This document shows, piece by piece, positions 54,340 to 63,184 of a DNA stretch of 64,000 nt. Location: positions 1 through 64,000 of the forward strand of contig JBLHMB010000006.1 in the NCBI GenBank assembly GCA_047621665.1, written 5' to 3'. A model generated the notes under the pieces. That model was not told where the DNA came from, ran no database searches, and saw only the letters and a program-made list of their open reading frames with translations. A program made the translations under genes and the position numbers. This DNA comes from Actimicrobium sp047621665 (GTDB taxonomy: Bacteria; Pseudomonadota; Gammaproteobacteria; Burkholderiales; Burkholderiaceae_D). The number at the start of each line of letters is the position of its first letter. Within the stretch, counting starts at the first letter, position 1.

Positions 54340-55605
54340 TCAGTCGCCCGGAATGGCCCGGTTGCGCGCGACGTCGAAGGCTGTCACCGGTGGTCGCGCA
54401 TTGCCCCATGTGGCCCGCGTGTACGACACCACTGCAGCGACTTCGGCATCGCTCAACACGGCGGCAAATGGCGGCATGCCATACGGTCGCGGATTGCCGC
54501 CGGTGCTGGGCGGGAAGCCGCCGTTGAGCACCATGCGGATCGGATTGACGGCCGATTCCATCGTGATGGCGCGGTTGCCGGCCAGCGGCGGATAGTGCGG
54601 TGGAATCCCGTTGCCATTGGCTTGATGACAACTGACGCAATGCTGTTCATAGAGCTTGCTGCCGAGCTGTTGGGTGCGCTCATCGAGCACCACCGGTGGC
54701 AAGGCCGGCTCGCCGGTTTGCGGCAGTGACTTCAGATAACCGGCCATCGCTTGCAGGTCCGGTTCCGACAGATGCTGGAGGCTGGACCCGACCACTTCAG
54801 CCATCGGGCCGAATACGGCACCACGCGGCGAGATGCCGGTTTGCAGCAAGTCAACGATATGCGATTGCTGCCAGTCGCCGAGACCGGCTTCGCTGCTCGA
54901 TGTCAGCGACGGCGCATACCAGTCCAGCACCGGGATCAGGCCACCGTCGAGTCCGCCGCGGCTGCCGCCCAGCGTAGTGCGGCTGGCATGGCAGGCGCTG
55001 CAATGACCGGGGCCCTCGACCAGATAGGCGCCGCGATTCCAGGCCACCGACTTGCTCGCATCGACTGCTTGCGTGCCCGGTGTGAAATACAGCACGCGCC
55101 ACGCCGCCAGCAGCGGGCGCTGGTTGTACGGGAAGCGCAGCGTGTTGGGACGGTTCTCCTGCGCCACCGGTGCCAGCGTCTTGAAGTAGGCGTACATCGC
55201 ATCGCTGTCGGGGCGCGTCATGCGGGTGTAATTGGTGTACGGAAAAGCCGGGTACAGAAAGCTACCGTCGCGTGATTTGCCGTTATGCAGCGCCCGCCAG
55301 AAATCATCAGCCGACCAGTTACCCAGACCGCTGGTCTTGTCCTGGGTCAGATTGGGTGAGAAGAGGGTGCCGAACGGTGTGGCGATCGGCCGCCCGCCGG
55401 CATATTGCGCACCGCCGCGCATGGTGTGGCAACCCATGCAGTTGCCTGCCAGCGCCAGATATTTGCCTTGCGCAACCTGGATCGCGGAACCGGTGACCGG
55501 TACGCCGACCGCATCGTGTCCGGGGTTGCGGATGAATTCTTTGGTGATCAGCAAGGCGGGGATCGCCAGCAGCAGGAACAGGGCGATACGCAGAAATCGT
55601 TTCAT
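54340..55605 (-). CDS. Triheme cytochrome c, alcohol-dehydrogenase-subunit type
   Basis: Start at 55605 (MKRFLRIALFLLL), for which AAGGA is well spaced; 421 residues. N-terminal signal or anchor helix. Three heme motifs: NCMGCH, HCSACH, HCVSCH, each in a cytochrome c domain with a Met ligand region such as YGMPPF. It resembles the electron-transfer subunits of membrane alcohol/gluconate dehydrogenases, but no dehydrogenase gene is adjacent. It lies 61 bases upstream of the NRPS gene in the same direction. Confidence 0.9.
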   Translation of the reverse strand: MKRFLRIALFLLLAIPALLITKEFIRNPGHDAVGVPVTGSAIQVAQGKYLALAGNCMGCHTMRGGAQYAGGRPIATPFGTLFSPNLTQDKTSGLGNWSADDFWRALHNGKSRDGSFLYPAFPYTNYTRMTRPDSDAMYAYFKTLAPVAQENRPNTLRFPYNQRPLLAAWRVLYFTPGTQAVDASKSVAWNRGAYLVEGPGHCSACHASRTTLGGSRGGLDGGLIPVLDWYAPSLTSSSEAGLGDWQQSHIVDLLQTGISPRGAVFGPMAEVVGSSLQHLSEPDLQAMAGYLKSLPQTGEPALPPVVLDERTQQLGSKLYEQHCVSCHQANGNGIPPHYPPLAGNRAITMESAVNPIRMVLNGGFPPSTGGNPRPYGMPPFAAVLSDAEVAAVVSYTRATWGNARPPVTAFDVARNRAIPGD

Positions 55606-55610
55606 GGTGG

Positions 55611-56318
55611 TCATCCTTGTGGAACGCTGCCGCAGGACAGTGGCATCGGCGCGGGCAGAGAGGTGGCCGGCCTGGCACCGGCCGGCACCGGTTGGCTAGC
55701 CAGCCAGGCGGTGATCGCGCCAATGTCAGCGGTGCTCAATTGCGCGGCAATTTTGCCCATGCAATCGGGCGCGGCAGCGTGGCGCGTGCCGTTACGCCAG
55801 GCACCGAATTGCGCGGCGAGATAATCGCGCGGCAAACCCACCAGACCGGGGATGGCGGGTGCCACGCCGGTCAATGCGCTGCCGTGGCAGGCGATGCAGG
55901 CCGGGATGTTTTGTGCAACATCGCCGTGGAGTACCAGCGCCTGCCCGCGCGCAGCCACGCCGGCCGTGACCGTCAGCGGTTGCGGTGGCGGATACGGCAC
56001 CTCCAGCGCCGAAAAATAGTCAGCCAGTTCGTGCAGGTAGGCATCCGACAGGTTGCTGACCATGTAAATCATTTGCGGATAAGTGCGCCGGCCATCGCGA
56101 AAATTGATCAGCTGGTTGGCCAGGTAACCGGCCGGTTTGCCGGCGATGCGCGGGTAGTAGACGTCGGCGCCGCGCTTGCCGTCAATGTTGTGGCAGGCGA
56201 TGCAGGCGACAGCACGCTGGGCGATGCTGTCTTCAAGGACGGGGGCGGCGAGTGCGCTGCCTGTTGCCGCGGCCAGCAGCAGTGACGGCAGAATGCGGAA
56301 AAGGCGGGTGGATGTCAT
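55611..56318 (-). CDS. Diheme cytochrome c4-like protein
   Basis: 235 residues, signal peptide ending in ALAAP. Two heme motifs CIACH near residues 39 and 143, with two cytochrome domains typical of c4 and YYPRIAGKPAGYLANQL in the first. A periplasmic electron carrier. Its stop lies a few bases before the start of the triheme gene, so they are one operon. Confidence 0.9.
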   Translation of the reverse strand: MTSTRLFRILPSLLLAAATGSALAAPVLEDSIAQRAVACIACHNIDGKRGADVYYPRIAGKPAGYLANQLINFRDGRRTYPQMIYMVSNLSDAYLHELADYFSALEVPYPPPQPLTVTAGVAARGQALVLHGDVAQNIPACIACHGSALTGVAPAIPGLVGLPRDYLAAQFGAWRNGTRHAAAPDCMGKIAAQLSTADIGAITAWLASQPVPAGARPATSLPAPMPLSCGSVPQG

Positions 56319-56431
56319 GGCAGATGCAATGTGACCGGTAGATCGGGGACTGCATTCTACTGCGACCGTCTGCGGTTGCCGTCAGGAGCACGAATGCTAG
56401 ACTCTGCGTCTTTGCACAATCCGGAGTCATC

Positions 56432-56764
56432 ATGATCGCCACGTTCGCTACGCTGCTGGTGTTTCAGGCCCTCGGCGAAGGTCTGTCGTATGCGTTGTCG
56501 TTGCCAATCCCGGGTCCGGTGATCGGCATGGTGCTGCTGCTGGGATACCTGATGCTGCGGCCCGCCGAAGCCGAAAAATTGGCACCGACGTCAATGGGTC
56601 TGCTGCGTCATCTGTCACTATTATTCGTGCCGGCCGGGGTCGGCATCATGGTTCATGCGAGGTTGATCGCCGCCGAGTGGTTGCCGATTTCGACGGCGCT
56701 GCTGGCCAGCGTGGTGGTATCGATCGCAGTCACTGCGGCCGTTGTCCGGGCCTTGCAGAAATGA
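56432..56764 (+). CDS. CidA/LrgA-family holin-like protein
   Basis: 110 residues, four hydrophobic helices, with SLPIPGPVIGMVLLL and LLFVPAGVGIMVH characteristic of the family. Overlaps the next start by four bases (ATGA). Members form membrane proteins linked to murein hydrolase control or metabolite export. Confidence 0.93.
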   Translation: MIATFATLLVFQALGEGLSYALSLPIPGPVIGMVLLLGYLMLRPAEAEKLAPTSMGLLRHLSLLFVPAGVGIMVHARLIAAEWLPISTALLASVVVSIAVTAAVVRALQK

Positions 56765-57486
56765 CGCCCAAGCTCAACGAGATCTGGGTCTATCTGGCAG
56801 CGTCGCCGCTGCTGGGACTGACGGCGACCTTGCTGGCTTATCAGGTCGCGACGCTGATTTACAAGCGTGCCAAATTTAATCCGCTGGCCAATCCGGTAGC
56901 GATCGCGGTAGCTATCCTGGTGATGCTGCTGACGCTGACCGGCACCTCATACAAGACCTATTTTGATGGCGCGCAATTTGTCCATTTCCTTTTGGGGCCG
57001 GCTACGGTCGCGCTGGCGATCCCGCTCTACCAGCAATTGCCGGCCTTGCGGCGCGACTGGTTTGCGCTACTCGTTGGCATGCTGGCCGGCAGCACGGCGG
57101 CAATCACCACGGCCATGGGTGTGGCCTGGGCGCTGGGCGCGTCGCCGGTCACCATCCTGTCGCTGGCACCGAAGTCGGTGACCTCGCCGATTGCGATGGG
57201 TATCGCCGAAAAAATCGGCGGCTTGCCGTCGCTGACAGCGGTGATGGTGATTGCCACCGGCATCCTCGGTGCGACGCTGGCGCGCACCATCCTGACCTGG
57301 ATGAAATTCACCGATCACAAGGTGATGGGCTTTGCGCTCGGCGTCACCGCCCACGGCATCGGCACGGCGCGCGGGTTTCAGGTCAGTGAAGAAATGGGCG
57401 CGTTTGCCGGACTGGCGATGGGGTTGTCGGGGGTGATGACGGCATTGTTGTTGCCGTTGGGGTTGAAGGTGCTGGGGGTGATTTAG
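56761..57486 (+). CDS. LrgB-family membrane protein
   Basis: 241 residues. Hydrophobic throughout with LAPKSVTSPIAMGIAEKIGG and AHGIGTARGFQVSEEMGAFA, the LrgB signature. Partner of the LrgA-like gene. A hairpin follows its stop. No LytTR regulator is adjacent here, although one is encoded at 12.4-13.2 kb. Confidence 0.94.
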   Translation: MTPKLNEIWVYLAASPLLGLTATLLAYQVATLIYKRAKFNPLANPVAIAVAILVMLLTLTGTSYKTYFDGAQFVHFLLGPATVALAIPLYQQLPALRRDWFALLVGMLAGSTAAITTAMGVAWALGASPVTILSLAPKSVTSPIAMGIAEKIGGLPSLTAVMVIATGILGATLARTILTWMKFTDHKVMGFALGVTAHGIGTARGFQVSEEMGAFAGLAMGLSGVMTALLLPLGLKVLGVI

Positions 57487-57500
57487 TGCGGTTGATTGTT

Positions 57501-57527
57501 GGTGCAATGCCCTTCGGCTATTGCACC
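57501..57527. terminator. Hairpin between convergent lrgB-type and hicB genes
   Basis: GGTGCAAT at 57501-57508 pairs perfectly with ATTGCACC at 57520-57527 across an 11-base loop. The 3' arm lies in the end of the hicB-like gene. Only a mixed T-rich tail follows. Confidence 0.5.
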
Positions 57528-57946
57528 CTGCTTGATTTTGCGAGCTTGGGTTGCGATGCTTCGGTGACTCCGACGCGGGCCAGGTAAGCGGAACGACTTT
57601 CACCGGCACGCTTTGCCGCTGCATCGATGATGAACAGCGCGCGACGTGACAGCGTGATGTTGATCCGTTCGGTGACGTCTTCGAGCCGGCTCATGTCGAT
57701 GTCCACGAGTACCCACATCCAGCCGGCGTAATCGGGGTTTTTCTGGTGCACCGACAAGGCATGAGCGGCTGGGATCGGCTCGCCCGCAGCGAGCAATGCT
57801 TCGATATGCAGTTCGATGGCTTCGGTGGTGTTGGTGACCGCTTCGTCGAGCGTTTCACCGGCAGAAAAACAACCCGGCAAGTCGGGGACGACAACGCCAT
57901 AGGCAGTGGTGTCGCTGCCAGTTTCAATGACTATCGGATATCGCAT
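57518..57946 (-). CDS. hicB: HicB-family antitoxin
   Basis: 142 residues. N-terminal HicB fold with YGVVVPDLPGCFSAGETLDEA and a C-terminal ribbon-helix-helix (INITLSRRALFIIDAAAKR) that would bind the operon promoter. It starts four bases after the HicA stop, the toxin-first order being usual for hicAB. Confidence 0.92.
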   Translation of the reverse strand: MRYPIVIETGSDTTAYGVVVPDLPGCFSAGETLDEAVTNTTEAIELHIEALLAAGEPIPAAHALSVHQKNPDYAGWMWVLVDIDMSRLEDVTERINITLSRRALFIIDAAAKRAGESRSAYLARVGVTEASQPKLAKSSRVQ

Positions 57947-57949
57947 CGC

Positions 57950-58135
57950 TTACCCCTTCAATCCTGCCTGTTTCAAAATTGCCTTGACTAGTCCAATGCC
58001 CAACTCCTTTTTGGGATGAGGGACGGTCACCACGCCAGGCCTGCCGGTTTTTCGTAATTGATGATGACTGCCGCTGACACGTGCGATTTCGAAACCGTTT
58101 TTTTCGAGAAGGCGAATCAGATCGGCACTTTCCGT
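57950..58135 (-). CDS. hicA: HicA-family mRNA interferase toxin, abnormal start codon
   Basis: The frame encodes ESADLIRLLEKNGFEIARVS followed by GSHH (catalytic His region) and VTVPHPKKELGIGLVKAILK, a full HicA of about 61 residues. The codon where ATG is expected is ACG (58135-58133). No ATG, GTG or TTG lies in frame upstream for many codons. It either uses a rare start or is a start-loss allele. HicA toxins cleave mRNA; HicB neutralises them. Confidence 0.8.
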   Translation of the reverse strand, partial: TESADLIRLLEKNGFEIARVSGSHHQLRKTGRPGVVTVPHPKKELGIGLVKAILKQAGLKG

Positions 58136-58301
58136 GGTGTGTATTCTACTTATTGGAAATGGTGTGGTCCAGAAGAATACTGGATGAGTAGCATTGTTAT
58201 AAGCCTTGCAGTTTTGGTTGGTTTGCTGCAGCTCAGCAACGCCGTCGATTTTTTTTCTTAGCTATTTTTTGCCGCAGGCGTTGAAGGTTCGGAGGGAGGA
58301 T

Positions 58302-58616
58302 TTAGCGTGGTTGTTTGCTGGCGCGCGGCTCGTCGATTACTACATCCGACAGCGGCACCGCAACGCATGGCAAAATACGGCCGTCTTTTTTTTCATCCGC
58401 ACTCAGCCCCGGCCAGTCGACCCGGTAGCGCACGGTGCCGCTGTCGAGCCGGCACAGGCAAGTACGACAGGTGCCATTGCGGCACGAACTGGGTAGGGTG
58501 ATGCCGGCGGAGCGGGCAGCGTCCATCAGCGTGACGCCGTCGGGCACATCGAAGCGCCAGTCTTTGCCGCTGATCCGCGCGGAAAACACCTTACGCGCCG
58601 TGCCCCATGATTTCAC
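58302..58616 (-). CDS. [2Fe-2S] ferredoxin-like protein
   Basis: About 104 residues from GTG 58616, overlapping the end of the decarboxylase gene by 26 bases; GTG 58589, just past that stop, is the alternative. The plant-type cluster motif is complete: CRNGTCRTC gives three ligands (C-x4-C-x2-C) and ILPC the fourth about 30 residues later. DVPDGVTLMDAARSAGITLP is the usual preceding helix. A small soluble electron carrier; partner unknown. Confidence 0.82.
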   Translation of the reverse strand: MKSWGTARKVFSARISGKDWRFDVPDGVTLMDAARSAGITLPSSCRNGTCRTCLCRLDSGTVRYRVDWPGLSADEKKDGRILPCVAVPLSDVVIDEPRASKQPR

Positions 58617-59445
58617 CGAGACGCACCGGCAGCAACGGTTTCCACGCCGGATTGAACTGCACACGGCCGGCCGGAAACAGCAATACGACCGTCGAGCCGA
58701 GCAAAAAGCGTCCCATCTCATCGCCCTTTTTCAGCAAAATCTGCTGGTCGTGATAATGCCATTCGCGGACCGCCTTCGTGCGCGGCGGATTGACGATGCC
58801 ATGCCAGGTGGTGGCCATGCTGCCGACGATGGTGGCACCGACCAGCGTCAGCACGAACGGACCGGCGGCACTCTCGAAGACGCAGACCACGCGTTCATTG
58901 CGGGCGAACAGGCCGGGTACGCCGCGGGCAGTGGCCGGGTTCACCGAGAACAATTCGCCGGGCACGTAAATCATCCGCAGCAGCCGGCCGTCACAGGGCA
59001 TGTGGATGCGGTGGTAATCCTTGGGGCTGAGGTAGATCGTGGCGAAGCTGCCGTCTCGAAATTGTTCGGCCAGTGCGGCATCGCCGCCGACCAGCGCGGT
59101 GGTCGAATACGCATGGCCCTTAGCCTGAAAAATCTGATCGCGCGCGATCGGACCGAACTGGCTGATGGCGCCATCGACCGGGCAGATATAGTCGGCGTCG
59201 GCGAGCGGTCGCGCATCGCTGCGCAAGGCCCGCGTAAAAAACGCATTGAAGCTGGCGTAGCTGGTGATGTCGGGATTGGCTGCCTCGGTCATGTTGACCT
59301 GATAGCGCGCAATGAAGCGCCGGATGATGCCGGTGGTGATGCTGCCGGCTTCGGCGTTGGCGACTTTGCCGGCAAACCAGGTGATGGCTTGCTTGGGCAG
59401 CAGGTACTGGAGCAGGACAGCGGAATCAGCCACGGCAACTTTCAA
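58591..59445 (-). CDS. psd: Phosphatidylserine decarboxylase proenzyme
   Basis: 284 residues. It makes phosphatidylethanolamine from phosphatidylserine at the inner membrane. The self-cleavage motif LGST (in FLLGSTVVLLFP, near residue 249) is present, as are PVDGAISQFG and YLSPKDYHRIHMPCDG. Length is normal. It lies 28 bases downstream of the adaptor gene of the Lap secretion pair, probably in the same transcript. Confidence 0.95.
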   Translation of the reverse strand: MKVAVADSAVLLQYLLPKQAITWFAGKVANAEAGSITTGIIRRFIARYQVNMTEAANPDITSYASFNAFFTRALRSDARPLADADYICPVDGAISQFGPIARDQIFQAKGHAYSTTALVGGDAALAEQFRDGSFATIYLSPKDYHRIHMPCDGRLLRMIYVPGELFSVNPATARGVPGLFARNERVVCVFESAAGPFVLTLVGATIVGSMATTWHGIVNPPRTKAVREWHYHDQQILLKKGDEMGRFLLGSTVVLLFPAGRVQFNPAWKPLLPVRLGEIMGHGA

Positions 59446-59473
59446 TAAAAACGATGGCCGGATTGTACCGGCA

Positions 59474-60868
59474 TCAGCGCTCGCGCAATGCTTCCTGCTT
59501 GGCTTTGATGACCGGTTTGAGCAGATAGTTCAGGACGGTTTTTTTGCCGGTGCGGATATGGATGGTGGCGGTCATACCAGGGATGATCGGCAGGTTCTGG
59601 TCGCCGGTACCGAGATTATTTCTGCTGGTGCGTACCCGCACCAGATAAAAACTTTCCCCTTTGTCGTTGGTGATCGAGTCGGCCGTGATGTTTTCGAGTG
59701 TCGCATCGAGCCCGCCGTAGATCGAAAAATCATAGGCGCTGAGCTTGACGGTGGCGTGCTGGCCCGGATGCAGGAAGGCAATATCGGCCGGTCTTACGCG
59801 CGCTTCGATGAGCAGGTTGTTTTCGATCGGGACGATTTCCATCAGTTCCATGCCGGGTTGGATCACACCACCGATGGTGGCGACGGCCAGCGTCTTGACG
59901 AGGCCGGCTACCGGCGAGCGGATTTCGGTGCGCGCCAGCCGGTCCGCCATGGCCACGCCCGAGGCGCGCGATTGCTCGAACTCGGAGCGGGCCAGATTGA
60001 GTTCGGTGGCCGCGTCCGAACGGAACTTGGCAAGCTGTCCGCCTTCCTTTGCACGGGCCTCGGCGATGCTTTGTTCAATACGCGGAATGGCCAGTCGCGC
60101 GGCGTCGGCTTCGCCTCGAAAATCACTGACCTGGCGTTCCAGTCGCAGTACTTCGACTTCCGACAGCACGCCTTGCGCGACCATCGGCTTGCTGATCGTC
60201 AGTTCGCGCGTGACCAGACGCTGGCTTTCTTCGAGCTGGACCAGACGGGCGCGTTTTTCGCGCAGTTCCTGCATGCGCTGGTTGGCTTGCTCACGCAGCA
60301 CGGTGAGCGCGGAATCGAGTTCGCGCTGGCGGTTCTGGTATAGCTGTTTTTCTTCCCCGACGACTTTCGGGTTGTCGCGCAGCAGTTCCGGCGGAGCCGC
60401 GAAAGCGCTGCCGGAGGTCTCTGCAGTGAGGCGCGCAATCCTGGCCTGCAGCGCCTCGTATTTTGCTGTGACTTCATCCACCGATGAGGAAAAACGGGTC
60501 TTGTCGAGCACCAGCACGATCTGGTTTTTTTGCACCAGATCGCCAACATGTACCGGAATTTTGCCGACGATGCCGCCTTCCAGATTCTGGATCACCTGAA
60601 CCCGGCCGGATGGAATCACCTTGCCTTCGCCGATGGTGATTTCATCGATCGGGGCAAAGGCGGCCCAGACCACGGCGATGATGACGAACAGCACCGCGCC
60701 GCGGATGATCAGCGAGCCGAAGCGCGGCGCGCCGGTAACCAGTGCGGCACTGCTGTCGGACATGAATTCGATATCGGCACGCCGCTCGGCATCATCGGTG
60801 CCGGCCGGCAGCACCAGTTGCTGCAGCTTGCTGTTCCAGCTGGAGGGGAGATCAGACTTTTGCAACAT
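59474..60868 (-). CDS. lapC: HlyD-family type I secretion adaptor (LapC-like)
   Basis: Start at 60868 (MLQKSDLPSSW), overlapping the ABC gene by 17 bases; 464 residues. Cytoplasmic N-terminus, one membrane helix near residues 53-70, then lipoyl half-motifs (GRVQVIQNLEGGIVGKIPVH; TEIRSPVAGLVKTLAV) around a long coiled coil (about 130-300), and a C-terminal barrel. Spans the periplasm between the ABC transporter and the TolC-type channel. Likely serves the adhesin at 32.7 kb. Confidence 0.93.
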   Translation of the reverse strand: MLQKSDLPSSWNSKLQQLVLPAGTDDAERRADIEFMSDSSAALVTGAPRFGSLIIRGAVLFVIIAVVWAAFAPIDEITIGEGKVIPSGRVQVIQNLEGGIVGKIPVHVGDLVQKNQIVLVLDKTRFSSSVDEVTAKYEALQARIARLTAETSGSAFAAPPELLRDNPKVVGEEKQLYQNRQRELDSALTVLREQANQRMQELREKRARLVQLEESQRLVTRELTISKPMVAQGVLSEVEVLRLERQVSDFRGEADAARLAIPRIEQSIAEARAKEGGQLAKFRSDAATELNLARSEFEQSRASGVAMADRLARTEIRSPVAGLVKTLAVATIGGVIQPGMELMEIVPIENNLLIEARVRPADIAFLHPGQHATVKLSAYDFSIYGGLDATLENITADSITNDKGESFYLVRVRTSRNNLGTGDQNLPIIPGMTATIHIRTGKKTVLNYLLKPVIKAKQEALRER

Positions 60869-63044
60869 GCAGCTTGCCTCCGGATAAAGCTTCCAGTACT
60901 TGCTCTTTCGGACCATCGGCGATGATGCGTCCGCCTTCGACTACCAGCAAGCGATTGACCAGCGTCAGCATCGAGGCGCGATGGGTGATCAGGATCAGGG
61001 TCTTGTTGCCGAGTTGCTGCGACAGCCGGGTCTTGAAATTGTCTTCGGAACGGTTGTCGAGCGAATTGGTCGGTTCGTCCAGTACCAGCACGTTCGGATC
61101 TTGCAGCAGCGCACGGGCAATGGCGACCGACTGGCGCTGGCCACCGGAGAGGCCGTCGCCGCGTTCGCCGACGGCACGGTCGAAACCTTGCGGATGGCGA
61201 TTGACGAATTCGGTGACGCCGGCGATGTCGGCAGCACGCAGCATTGCGGCATCGTCGGCATGCGGTGCGCCCATGACGATGTTGTCCTTGATGCTGCCAA
61301 AGAACAGCACCGGGTCCTGTGGCACGTAACCGATGTGGCGACGCAGATCGATCGGATCGATTTGTTGCTGGTCGACGCCGTCGATCCAGATCGCGCCGTC
61401 GCTTGGCTGGTACAGGCCGAGAATCAGTTTTTCGATGGTCGATTTGCCGGAACCGATGCGGCCGATGATGCCGACCCGTTCGCCCGCGACGATCTTGAAC
61501 GAGATCTTGCTGAGCGCTTCGACCGGTTGTTCGGGATAGGCAAAGCTGGTGTTTTGAAATTCGATACCGCCTTTGAAATCCGGTCGGTGCACGAAAGTTT
61601 TGCCGGGCGGATGTTCGACCGGCAAATGCATGATGCGGTCCAGTCCGATCAGTGCGGTGCGGGCGTGATGAAAGCGCGTTGCCAGCGCGGCGACTTGCGA
61701 CAGCGGTGCCAGCGTGCGACCGGCCAGCATCGTACAGGCGATCAGTGCCCCCATCGACAAGGACTTGTCGGCAATCAGATAGACCCCGACGATGATCAGC
61801 GCGACATTGGCCAGTTGCTGGATCAGCACGCCGGCATTGATGCTGGCGGCCGAGAGCAGGCGCGCACGCAAACTGAGCTTGCCGATTTGTCCGGCCAGCT
61901 GTTCCCAGCGGCGCTGGGCCGGGCCTTCGGCCGAGATGGCCTTGATGGTGTCGAGCCCGGCCAGGGTTTCGATCAGCGTGGCCTGACGTTGCGAACCGAC
62001 CGTGAAGGTCTGGTTGATGACGCGTGCCAGTGGCCGTTGCAGCAGCATGCCGGGGATCAGGATCAACGGAATCGCGACGATGGGTACCAGCACCAGCGGC
62101 CCGCCTATCCACCAGATGATGAGCAGGTAGAGCACCGTGAAGGGCAGGTCGATCAGTGTGGTGATGGTGGCCGAGGTCAGGAATTCGCGAAAGGATTCGA
62201 ATTCGGTCAGGCTGTTGGCAAAGCCGCCAACCGACTTGGGACGCACCGCCAGGCGGATCGCGAGGATTTTTTCATAGATCGCCGAGGACAACGCCATATC
62301 GATTTTCTTGCCGGCGACGTCGATGAAATAGCCGCGCAAACTGCGCATCGCAAAGTCGAAAACGAAGACGATCGCCACGCCGATAGCCAGTACCCAGAGC
62401 GTTTCGAAGGTCTGGTTGGGGACTACGCGGTCATAGACGTTCATCGTGAACAGCGGCAGTACCAGCGCAAACACATTGACCAGAAAGGATGCGATCAGCA
62501 CTTCGGAATAGATGCGCCACGATTGCCGCAGCGGTGCCCAGAACCAGTGGCCACCGGCCGGTGTGTCGGTTTTGTCGGCGCGGGCATCGAACTTGAACAT
62601 CGGCCGCACGAAAATCACATGGCCGGTACAGGATGCTTGCAGGACGTCGGCATTGATCTCGAGTTCGCCATCGCCGGATTCGGGCTGGATGATGCGTACC
62701 GTGCCGTCGTTGCCTTTATGGGTCAGGATGCAGGCCTGGCCATCTTTGAGCAGCAGGACCGCCGGCAACGTCAGCTGGCTGATGCGCGGTAGCGCACGCT
62801 TGACGATGCGCGCCGATAGGCCGGCGCGGGCTGCAGCCCGGATGAACAGCTCGGGCGTGAGCTGGTTGTTCTCCAGTGGCAGACCGGCCGTCAGCGTCTG
62901 GCGCGAATGGGGCTCGTTGCGCAGCCGGGTCAGTGTGACCAGACATTCGGCCAGCGGGTCATCGGGTTGCATCGCATCACGGGGCAGCGGCCAGTCGGGT
63001 GCGACGGCATCGGCTGCATCGGGGGAGCGTTCGTTGTCACGCAT
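60852..63044 (-). CDS. lapB: Type I secretion ABC transporter (LapB-like)
   Basis: Start at 63044 with GAAAGG upstream; 730 residues. An N-terminal C39-like domain (about 25-145) is followed by a six-helix membrane domain (165-460) and an ATPase with GRIGSGKSTI (Walker A), LSGGQRQ (signature) and VLVLDEP (Walker B). This is the LapB class that exports giant RTX-type adhesins. It is divergent from an M23 peptidase gene. Confidence 0.94.
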   Translation of the reverse strand: MRDNERSPDAADAVAPDWPLPRDAMQPDDPLAECLVTLTRLRNEPHSRQTLTAGLPLENNQLTPELFIRAAARAGLSARIVKRALPRISQLTLPAVLLLKDGQACILTHKGNDGTVRIIQPESGDGELEINADVLQASCTGHVIFVRPMFKFDARADKTDTPAGGHWFWAPLRQSWRIYSEVLIASFLVNVFALVLPLFTMNVYDRVVPNQTFETLWVLAIGVAIVFVFDFAMRSLRGYFIDVAGKKIDMALSSAIYEKILAIRLAVRPKSVGGFANSLTEFESFREFLTSATITTLIDLPFTVLYLLIIWWIGGPLVLVPIVAIPLILIPGMLLQRPLARVINQTFTVGSQRQATLIETLAGLDTIKAISAEGPAQRRWEQLAGQIGKLSLRARLLSAASINAGVLIQQLANVALIIVGVYLIADKSLSMGALIACTMLAGRTLAPLSQVAALATRFHHARTALIGLDRIMHLPVEHPPGKTFVHRPDFKGGIEFQNTSFAYPEQPVEALSKISFKIVAGERVGIIGRIGSGKSTIEKLILGLYQPSDGAIWIDGVDQQQIDPIDLRRHIGYVPQDPVLFFGSIKDNIVMGAPHADDAAMLRAADIAGVTEFVNRHPQGFDRAVGERGDGLSGGQRQSVAIARALLQDPNVLVLDEPTNSLDNRSEDNFKTRLSQQLGNKTLILITHRASMLTLVNRLLVVEGGRIIADGPKEQVLEALSGGKLHVAKV

Positions 63045-63118
63045 GAAAAAAGCCTTTCGGTGTGCAGTCTGTCCGGTGCGAAGAATTTTAAACGCAAATA
63101 GAGCGAACACTGCGGGCA

Positions 63119-63133
63119 ATATCAAAATGATAT
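63119..63133. repeat. Inverted repeat in divergent promoter of lapB and M23 gene
   Basis: ATATC-AAAAT-GATAT is a perfect 5-base inverted repeat between the two divergent starts. It could be a small operator; evidence is limited to symmetry and position. Confidence 0.35.
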
Positions 63134-63184
63134 CGGAAAATTGCGCTAGCATAGGTCGTCCAGCCTTTCCCGAAAGACATCGTC

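Noticed and set aside
60900..62792. 630-codon plus-strand frame opposite the ABC transporter gene
   Set aside because: The minus strand carries a complete type I ABC transporter with all ATPase motifs; the opposite frame is Asp/Gln/His-rich shadow sequence.
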